Source: Chloroflexota bacterium (GTDB lineage Bacteria; Chloroflexota; Dehalococcoidia; Dehalococcoidales; UBA3254). Taken from it: 12,364 bases of DNA. The notes under the pieces are model-generated. The model saw nothing but the letters and a program-made list of their open reading frames with translations. It did not search any database and was not told the DNA's origin. Shown piece after piece: positions 1 to 5,833 of the stretch; position 1 is the stretch's first letter, and every line of letters begins with the position of its first letter. A program made the translations under genes and the position numbers. The DNA is taken from NCBI GenBank assembly GCA_017860765.1, contig JAGDMY010000054.1, positions 1-12,364 on the forward strand. The letters run 5' to 3'.

Positions 1-1001
1 TTCATCAATGGGGTGGTGGCTGGATCATTCATCAGATCGGCGGTAATACCGGTGGAGCAGAAGTTGCTTGCCGCATCCTTGCCGGAAACCGGCAGTATAT
101 CTTCTCCGGCAGCCGAGGACCCGGTGACGAACGGTATTTGAGACCCGGCAGCCCTGACCAGTTTCAATATTGAACCCATATGGACCGGTAGACCGTTAAC
201 GAAGAACATGGCATCCGGTTTCAGAGACAGGATTTTAGCCGCTACGGGGCTGAAGTCTACCATCTCGTTGGGGAAGCCGATAGTATCGCCCATCACTGTG
301 ATGCCGTTATCGGCGAGCAGCTTTTTGACTATAGGAGTCATATAGGGAATAGCGCCATCATCGGCATTAATCAGGACTACGCTTTTAACATTGGGATAAG
401 TCTTTTTCAAATAGTCCATCGCGATAATGGCATGTTCAAGGGTAGCATTATGGGCCAGGAAGGTGTAAGGAGTATCTTTCCCGAACTCTCCTGGTGTGAA
501 GGTAGTGAATGAAATGGCCCGGAGGACTTTATTAGGCTCGGTGATATTGCTGCACGCTGAAGCAAAGAAAGCGGCAGGCCCAGCAATAAACTGGACCTTA
601 TCTTCGTAAACCAATTTAGTGGCCGCCGAGGCGACCCCGGTGGCCGTGCTCTGGATATCAGCCGGGATGACCTCGACTTGATATTGCTTGCCGTTAACAG
701 TGATGCCCGGAGTATCATTTAACCATTTTCCCTGGTTAATCAACTGCGCCGCCAGCTGGGCTTCCTGCCACTCCAGAACATCAAAACTGGAGAACCAGCC
801 AGTCAAAGCAACCAGAACGCCGATGCGTAGTGTATTGGAAGTGTTCGTAGCAGTCTGACTTGGGGGAGGAGCTGCCGAAGTCTGGGGAGGCTTGGTCGGG
901 GATGAGGGTGCTGATGATGCACAACCAACCAGAAACAACGCCGATACGAGAACAATTAACAGGAGAATGGTAACGGGCAACATAAATCTGACCTTTTTCA
1001 T
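1..1001 (-). CDS. ABC transporter substrate-binding lipoprotein, branched-chain amino acid type (3' end outside window)
   Basis: The frame is open from the ATG at 1001 to the window edge, giving 333 residues without a stop, so the C-terminus is missing. The N-terminus is a lipoprotein signal peptide: basic MKKVR, a hydrophobic stretch, then a lipobox LVGC with Cys27 as the lipidation site. A Pro/Ser/Thr-rich linker follows (about residues 28-55). The mature part opens with a strand like that of type-1 periplasmic-binding proteins (LRIGVLVALTG) and contains the expected ligand-domain segments such as AGPAAFFASAC and SVVLINADDG. The start is supported by AAAGGAGT at 1012-1019, 10 nt upstream. 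The protein should sit on the outer face of the membrane and deliver a ligand to an ABC permease encoded beyond the left edge. It is transcribed away from the catabolic genes and probably imports their substrate. Ligand identity cannot be read from the sequence. Confidence 0.9.
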   Translation of the reverse strand, partial: MKKVRFMLPVTILLLIVLVSALFLVGCASSAPSSPTKPPQTSAAPPPSQTATNTSNTLRIGVLVALTGWFSSFDVLEWQEAQLAAQLINQGKWLNDTPGITVNGKQYQVEVIPADIQSTATGVASAATKLVYEDKVQFIAGPAAFFASACSNITEPNKVLRAISFTTFTPGEFGKDTPYTFLAHNATLEHAIIAMDYLKKTYPNVKSVVLINADDGAIPYMTPIVKKLLADNGITVMGDTIGFPNEMVDFSPVAAKILSLKPDAMFFVNGLPVHMGSILKLVRAAGSQIPFVTGSSAAGEDILPVSGKDAASNFCSTGITADLMNDPATTPLM

Positions 1002-1103
1002 CGCACTTGTCACTCCTTTATATTTAATTGGACGCTTATGTCGACTTTAATCTATTTGCCCTTTAAGTCCTCCGTTTTGGAGAATTACCTGAACCCCTAC
1101 GTG

Positions 1104-1133
1104 TTGCATAATTCATAAAATGTGGTTTATAAT
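1104..1133 (+). promoter_or_regulatory. Probable sigma70 promoter for the flavoprotein gene
   Basis: The -10 hexamer TATAAT (1128-1133) is perfect, while the -35 TTGCAT (1104-1109) is weak, with an 18-bp spacer. Transcription would begin near 1140, at the left edge of the palindrome at 1139-1163, leaving a leader of about 160 nt. The weak -35 suggests dependence on an activator or low basal expression. This promoter points toward the minus-strand promoter at 1171-1198. Confidence 0.55.
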
Positions 1134-1138
1134 ACGGC

Positions 1139-1163
1139 ATCGAGTACGTATACGTATCTCGAT
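1139..1163. promoter_or_regulatory. Palindromic operator-like site covering both predicted transcription starts
   Basis: A perfect 12-bp palindrome TACGTATACGTA (1145-1156) is flanked by complementary 6-bp arms, ATCGAG (1139-1144) and CTCGAT (1158-1163), offset by one extra T at 1157. The dyad lies just downstream of the -10 boxes of both opposing promoters. A bound dimeric repressor of the TetR or GntR kind could block both transcripts at once. The regulator gene is not in this window and its family is a guess. Confidence 0.6.
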
Positions 1164-1170
1164 TTAAAAT

Positions 1171-1198
1171 ATTATACACTAAAAAAACGGTTTGTCAA
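1171..1198 (-). promoter_or_regulatory. Consensus sigma70 promoter for the substrate-binding lipoprotein
   Basis: Read on the minus strand, TTGACA (1193-1198) and TATAAT (1171-1176) both match consensus perfectly, with a 16-bp spacer rich in T. The predicted start near 1164 leaves an untranslated leader of about 160 nt before the ATG at 1001. The start site falls on the edge of the palindrome at 1139-1163. Confidence 0.75.
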
Positions 1199-1301
1199 AT
1201 GGACCTGGTACGCTTATTCCATCTTCACGAATTCGGTTAATATTGTCCAAGATGAACTAACAAATCGGTACGCAGCCCCGATAGAATTTGGTGGTATTGA
1301 T

Positions 1302-3122
1302 ATGATGAGTCAGCGTTTTCCATATTTATTTAAGCCCGGAAAGATCGGAAACGTCGAGGTCAAGAACCGCATAGTGATGGCGACTATGGGCGCCACCTAC
1401 TGGGGGATTCAGGGTGAGGTTACGGATCGGCCTCTTATTATCGGGCCGTAGCTTCGCTGGATTCAGAAAACCTGATTCCGGGACATAACCTGCTGGTTGA
1501 AAAACTACATGATTACGGGGCCAGGGTTTCCTTACAAATCAATCATACCGGACGAGCCGGCGCTTACCATGACGGCCAAGAGCTGGTTTCCTCCTCCTCA
1601 CTCCGCAACGTTCGTCTGGGGGAAATCTATCCGGTACCGAGGGCTTTGCGGATAGATGAGATTTACGACCTTATTGAGCGGTTTGCGAAAATCGCTGGCC
1701 GTGCCAGACGGGCAGGTTACGATATGGTAGAAGTCCACGGGGCCCATGGCTATCTGGTGAATTCATTTATGTCTGATGAGGTTCCCCATACAAATTATCA
1801 AACGTATTAAAGAGGTCGCTGGCCCTGATTTCCCGGTTGGAATTCGCATCAGTGGGGATGAATTTCTCGAAGACGGCATTACGGCCCAGGATTCTCCGCT
1901 AATATCCCGAATGCTGGAAGAAGCCGGCGCTGCTTTTATCCACATTTCAGCCGGATTAGATGAAGTGAAACACAAACAGATTGATGCCATGAGGCTGCCG
2001 GAAGGCTGGAAGAGCTATATCTGGGAAGCAGTCAAAAAGGCTGTCAGGATTCCCACCTTTGCGTCCGGCGGTAACCGGACGCCGTCATTCTGTGAAAGCG
2101 TGCTCGCTGAGGGAAAGGCCGACTATATATCACTGGCGCGGCAGCTTCTGGCCGATCCGGAATGGCCTCACAAGGCAGAGCAAGGTCGTCTGGAGGATAT
2201 TCGCTACTGTATTTCCTGTTTGGAATGCATGGGGTTCCGGGCGGGAAGGGCCGGAAATATGGTTTGCAGTGTCAATCCAGCCTTGGGCAGAGAGAAAGAT
2301 TTTGAGATTCCCGGGCCGGTCAAAAAGCCTGCCAAGGTGATGGTTATCGGCGCCGGGCCGGCGGGAATGGAAGCCGCCAGGGTGGCGGCGATGAGAGGCC
2401 ATGACGTAACAATCTTTGATAAAAATAAAGAAGTCGGGGGTCAATTGCTGCTGGCAGCAGCGCCTCCAGGCAAGGATAAAATATTCTGGCTCAGGAATTA
2501 TGAAATATCTCAGTTACAGAAGCTGGGAGTAAAATTCAAGCTCGATATGGTGGTAACACCAGAACTGGTACTGGAAGCTCATCCGGATGCCGTAATCATA
2601 GCCACAGGCAGCCTCCCGCGCCTCCCAAAGATAAAAGGCCTGGATGGGCATAATGTATTTACGGCTCGAGACATACTGGGGCGTCAGAAAGTAGTCTCCG
2701 GGAAGAGGTTCATCGTGGCGGGTGGCGGTATGATCGGGGCTGAGACCGCCGAATTTTTGGCCGAGCAGGGAAACACCGTCACCATTGTTGAAATGCTACC
2801 GCTCGTTGCCGGCGATATGGAAATGCATAATCGGAAGATGCTTCTGGATGCTCTTGAGGAAAAGAAAGTGACTATGTTAACCGGGCATAAGGCCCTTGAA
2901 ATAACGGCTCAGGGTGTTATGGCACTCGATATAGCTAATAATAAAACCGGTCTAATTAAGGGTGATTATGTTGTTCTGGCAATAGGTGCCGAGCCTGAAG
3001 ATGGGCTGTACCGGGCTTTACAGGGGAAAGTAGGTCAGCTGTATCTGGTCGGCGATTGTAAAGAGCCACGGACCATCCTGAAAGCCGTCTATGAGGGAGC
3101 AGTCGCCGCTCAGCAGATTTAA
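1302..3122 (+). pseudogene. 2,4-dienoyl-CoA reductase / old yellow enzyme-type FMN-4Fe4S-FAD oxidoreductase, broken by several lesions
   Basis: Intact relatives of about 640-670 residues have an FMN-binding TIM barrel, a 4Fe-4S site and an FAD/NAD(P)H domain, and transfer hydride to enoyl or enone substrates. All three parts are recognisable. The ATG at 1302 begins a typical N-terminus (LFKPGKIGNVEVKNRIVM). After VTDR (1428-1430) the frame runs into TAG at 1449, while homology continues in another frame from 1430 (SYYRAVA) to HGAHGYLVNSFMS at about 1774. It then returns to the first frame at 1776 (MRFPIQII) and runs to TAA at 3120. Relative to E. coli FadH, about 26 residues, including the second barrel strand, are missing between RAVA and SLDSENLIPG. 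The conserved TNxRxDxxGG segment is missing at 1775. Downstream are a Cys cluster (CISCLEC, then 12 residues, then C) and two GxGxxG dinucleotide sites. The barrel cannot fold normally. True decay and assembly error are both possible. Confidence 0.82.
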
Positions 3123-3130
3123 TATTAAAG

Positions 3131-3159
3131 TTTACATTAAGTATTAAGTAAAATACAAT
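3131..3159 (+). promoter_or_regulatory. Sigma70-type promoter in front of the selenoprotein operon
   Basis: TTTACA (3131-3136) and TACAAT (3154-3159) each differ from consensus at one base and are separated by an optimal 17-bp spacer in an A/T-rich tract. It starts 8 bp after the flavoprotein stop codon. The predicted start near 3166 gives a leader of about 160 nt before the ATG at 3326, so genes from 3326 onward can be transcribed independently of the broken upstream gene. Confidence 0.65.
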
Positions 3160-3172
3160 CAATTCATGGGTA

Positions 3173-3252
3173 GCTAAGTCCGGGTCGACCACAGCCTGCA
3201 CAAGCATGAGGATGACCGGGGTCGGTTCGGCCGGGTCTCAGCCGGACTTGGC
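3173..3252 (+). promoter_or_regulatory. Structured 5' leader element, class unknown
   Basis: GCUAAGUCCGG (3173-3183) can pair with CCGGACUUGGC (3242-3252) in an unbroken 11-bp helix with one G-U pair. Inside it are further possible hairpins: a short stem with an ACAA loop around 3195-3211, and a G/C-rich arm around 3214-3237. The element lies 7 nt after the predicted start of transcription and about 73 nt before the selenoprotein ATG. It matches no riboswitch class I can recall. It has no long open frame with protein-like content, and no run of T follows it, so it does not look like a simple terminator. It could be a regulatory leader or chance pairing in decayed coding DNA. Confidence 0.4.
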
Positions 3253-3325
3253 ATTACCGTAAGCGTGATACGAGCTCAAAGACTTAATGCCCGAAGAAAT
3301 TAATTCTGCCGTTATGGAGTGAAAT

Positions 3326-4902
3326 ATGGAAGACCAGTTACAATGGGAGCTGATAAATCCCGAAGGCATCGTCCAGTCGGAATTCAGGCCTGCCAATCCT
3401 CACCCATTGAGTCTCGAAGGTAAGACAGTCCTGTTGCGCTGGAATGGAAAGCATAACGGAGATGTCTTTTTAGACCGGATTGCCGGACTGCTGGCGGGAA
3501 AAATACGGAATATAAAAATTCTCAGAGCCTGGGAGGTCCTGCCCGAATCCGGGAATTCCAGCCTGAACGTCGAGGTCAGTCAGAAGCTGGCGGCCAAGCT
3601 GGCAGAATTCAAGCCTGATATCGTTATCGCTTCACAAGCTGACTGAGGCTCGTGCACGACGTGGTTGGTAGTTGACCAACTAAACCTGGAAAAGCTCGGC
3701 ATTCCGACCATAACCATTGCTACAGAACCTTTCGCCAATCTGGCTAAAGAAACAGCCCGGAGCGAAGGAATCGCAGAACTTTGTTTGGTGGCAGTTCCTC
3801 ATCCTATGGGTGGGATTCCGCGTGAAGAGGTCGTCGCCAAAGCCGATACTGCCTTCCCGGTTATCTTGTCTTACCTTATAGCCTGGCAACCGCGTGAATT
3901 GGCGGAGGAGAAAAAAAAGGTTTATCCTGCCGGCCGTTTCGAGTTTGCTGGTTCTATCGAAGAAATCAACCGGCTCTTTTTCGATAGGCGATGGTCGGCC
4001 GGTTTGCCCATCATACCGCCCACTGCTAACCTTGTAGCCAGAATGGTTGAAAAGGCCAATATGAGGCCTGATGAAATCCTCGGCGCGGTGCCACCTCAGG
4101 GTGGCGCGTTAACCGTGGAACTGGCGGCCGTACATGCTGTCATGGCCGGTTGCCGCCCGGATTATATGCCGCTGCTGATCGCTGCTCTCCAGGCGCTGCT
4201 GGTCCCGGAGGTGAACTGGCGAGGTTCTCTTTCCACCACGGGCACTACCCAGACCTTAATCATCGTCAGCGGCCCTATTGTGAAAAAGCTGGGGATCGGA
4301 TACCTTCAGGGCGCTGCCGGAAAAGGCTATCATCCCAATGTCTCGATTGGATATGCTATTAACCTGATCGCGTATAATGTCGGAGGCTCACGTTCACCCG
4401 ATATAGATCGATCGACCCTGGCATCTCCGGGAGATTTTGTGTGCTGGCTGTTCGGAGAAAATGAAGAGAAAGCTATCCGCCGATCGAAAATATAGATCAT
4501 GGCAGCAGCACCCCTCAGGAGCACATCAGGTGGTGGTCACATCTGGTTAACCCGCTGAACAATATGGGAGGCCCTGTTCTGCCGATATTGCTGGAACAAT
4601 CTCCGATAATCGCCCTGGGCCCGGAACACGCTCAGCTTTTCGCTCAGGCCGGATGGACCAAAGATGATTTTAAAAAAGCCTTTTGGGAAGGTACGCGCTT
4701 ACCTCTTTCCGTCTGGCCTTTGTCCTATCAAAATCAAAAAAGCCTGCCAAATATCCTGGGGCCGTTAAGGCCTGAGAGCCTGATTCCCATCACCACCAAA
4801 CCGGAACAGTGTCGCATCGTCATTGCTGGCGGTGAAGGCAAACAATCGCATTACTTCCCTCCCTTCCCCGGGGCCTTTTTGGCGAGCAAACTGATTCAGT
4901 AA
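3326..4902 (+). CDS. UGSC-family selenoprotein with long C-terminal domain; Sec at residue 107; frameshift near 4470
   Basis: The ATG at 3326 follows GGAG (3316-3319). The N-terminal domain (about residues 1-190) matches the UGSC family: a LEGKTVLL strand, DVFLDRIAGLL, then ASQAD-U-GSCT, where U is the in-frame TGA at 3644-3646. The same frame continues with typical family sequence (GIPTITIATEPF, VPHPMGGIPREEV). Sec107 and Cys110 form a U-x-x-C redox-type motif. A second domain follows (RRWSAGLPIIPPT, AVMAGCRPDYMPLLIAA, NVGGSRSPDID). After GENEEK the frame reaches TAG at 4493, but homology resumes one frame over from about 4471 (SYPPIENIDHGSS) and runs to TAA at 4900, ending with LGPEHAQLFAQAGW and VIAGGEGK. 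About 20 residues also seem absent at the junction. Family function is unknown; a redox or reductive-cleavage role is inference. Ends 17 nt before the next gene. Confidence 0.85.
3644..3682 (+). promoter_or_regulatory. Selenocysteine UGA codon with bacterial SECIS-like hairpin
   Basis: Downstream of the UGA (3644-3646), UGGUUGGU (3662-3669) pairs with ACCAACUA (3675-3682): six Watson-Crick pairs next to the loop, then one G-U and one U-A pair. The 5-nt apical loop AGUUG (3670-3674) begins 23 nt after the UGA and has G at its second position. Placement inside the coding region, spacing and the early loop G agree with what is known of bacterial SECIS elements bound by SelB. The rest of the Sec machinery must be encoded elsewhere in the genome. 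Confidence 0.75.
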
Positions 4903-4919
4903 AAGGGAGGCAAGTTATA

Positions 4920-5786
4920 ATGGTGAAAGACATTGATCAGCTGCTGCGGGGGGCAATCGACATGCATCTTCACCATGGGCCTGACACGCGCCCCAGGCGG
5001 GTCGATGCCCTCGAGGCCGCCAAACAAGCCCAACAGGCCGGGATGCGGGCAATCGTTCTAAAAAGCCACAATTACCCTACGGTGCCGCTGGCTATCCTGA
5101 TCAGCCAGTTAGTTCCCGGTATCAAGATTTTTGGGAGTATCTGTCTGGACTATGAAATCGGGGGTCTCAACCTACTGGCTCTCGAAACCTCGGCTAAAAT
5201 GGGCGCCAGGGTAGTCTGGATGCCGACAACTTCCGCACTTAATTCCAGATGCAAGATGAATAAGTTAGGTTTACAATTAAGAGGAGAGGGATTCTCGATC
5301 CTTGATAGCCAGGGTCGTATGGTACCTGAAATAACCGACATTCTGGCGGTGGTTAAGCAATATGACATGGTCCTTGCCAGTGGCCACCTATCTCCACCCG
5401 AGACCTTATCCCTGGTTGAGGAAGCTAACAAGCAAGGGATAATTAAGATAATCATTACCCACCCACTGGATGTAGAATTTATGGAACAGGTTCCTGACCG
5501 AAAGGAGCTTCATACTCTAACCCAAATGGGAGCTCTGGCTGAATTTAGCTTTGTTGGACTGCTTCCTACTGAATTCAGTCATAGTCCAGCGCAGACCGTG
5601 GAAATGATTAAAGCCCTGGGACCCGAGCACTGTATTCTGAGCACCGACCTTGGCCAGTACAGCAACCCACCACCGGTCGAGGGAATGAGGATGTTTATTG
5701 CCACCCTTCTTAAACAGGGTTTTGCTGAGAAAGAAATCGAGATCATGGTCAAAGTCAATCCGGCCCGGTTACTTGATTTAGATTAA
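4920..5786 (+). CDS. DUF6282-type metal-dependent hydrolase (amidohydrolase-like)
   Basis: This 288-residue soluble protein has the pattern of amidohydrolase-superfamily TIM barrels. It shows a metal-binding HxH near the N-terminus (DMHLHHGPD, His16 and His18), LKSHN (Lys48, His50), SGHLS (His156), ITHPLD (His181) and STDLGQ (Asp243) in the order expected for barrel strands 1, 2, 5, 6 and 8. The combination resembles the family labelled DUF6282, whose substrates are not established. The start is set by AGGGAGG (4904-4910), 9 nt upstream, and the stop of the preceding gene is 17 nt away, so the two are probably translated together. Hydrolysis of an amide, lactone or cyclic bond in the pathway substrate or an intermediate is a reasonable inference. 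No lesion was seen. Confidence is high for the fold and moderate for the family name. Confidence 0.82.
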   Translation: MVKDIDQLLRGAIDMHLHHGPDTRPRRVDALEAAKQAQQAGMRAIVLKSHNYPTVPLAILISQLVPGIKIFGSICLDYEIGGLNLLALETSAKMGARVVWMPTTSALNSRCKMNKLGLQLRGEGFSILDSQGRMVPEITDILAVVKQYDMVLASGHLSPPETLSLVEEANKQGIIKIIITHPLDVEFMEQVPDRKELHTLTQMGALAEFSFVGLLPTEFSHSPAQTVEMIKALGPEHCILSTDLGQYSNPPPVEGMRMFIATLLKQGFAEKEIEIMVKVNPARLLDLD

Positions 5787-5820
5787 TAGATTATAATAAT
5801 GACAACAGGATCCGTAAAAC

Positions 5821-5828
5821 GGAGGTGA
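5821..5828 (+). promoter_or_regulatory. Strong ribosome binding site fixing the GRE start
   Basis: GGAGGTGA (5821-5828) is fully complementary to the 16S rRNA anti-Shine-Dalgarno end and lies 5 nt before the ATG at 5834. An in-frame GTG at 5825 lies inside this site and is therefore an unlikely start. A lone TATAAT at 5792-5797 in the same gap has no convincing -35 element, so a separate promoter here is not supported. Confidence 0.75.
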
Positions 5829-5833
5829 GGGCG

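Noticed and set aside
1122..1301. Upstream extension of the flavoprotein gene from a GTG at 1122
   Set aside because: The extension would begin inside the -10 region and run through the palindrome. It has no ribosome binding site, and homology to the family begins only at about 1311.
3170..3260. tRNA or tRNA-like gene in the leader before the selenoprotein
   Set aside because: The UUCG and G/C-rich arm recall a T arm, but no acceptor, anticodon arm or CCA arrangement of tRNA size can be drawn.
3280..3322. Tiny open frame ending in PEEINSAVME just before the UGSC start
   Set aside because: It has no ribosome binding site, lies inside the leader and is too short to judge. It may be chance.
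3650..3659. Perfect 10-bp palindrome TCGTGCACGA just after the UGA
   Set aside because: As RNA it folds into only a 3-bp stem, and it overlaps coding sequence. The nearby longer hairpin explains the recoding signal better.
3665..4495. Independent gene starting at TTG 3665
   Set aside because: It is the continuation of the UGSC protein beyond the Sec UGA. No ribosome binding site is present, and family homology covers the preceding codons, including GSCT.
4564..4902. Separate small protein starting at ATG 4564
   Set aside because: It has no ribosome binding site, and in-frame family sequence (ENIDHGSS) lies upstream of the ATG, so it is the C-terminus of the frameshifted UGSC protein.
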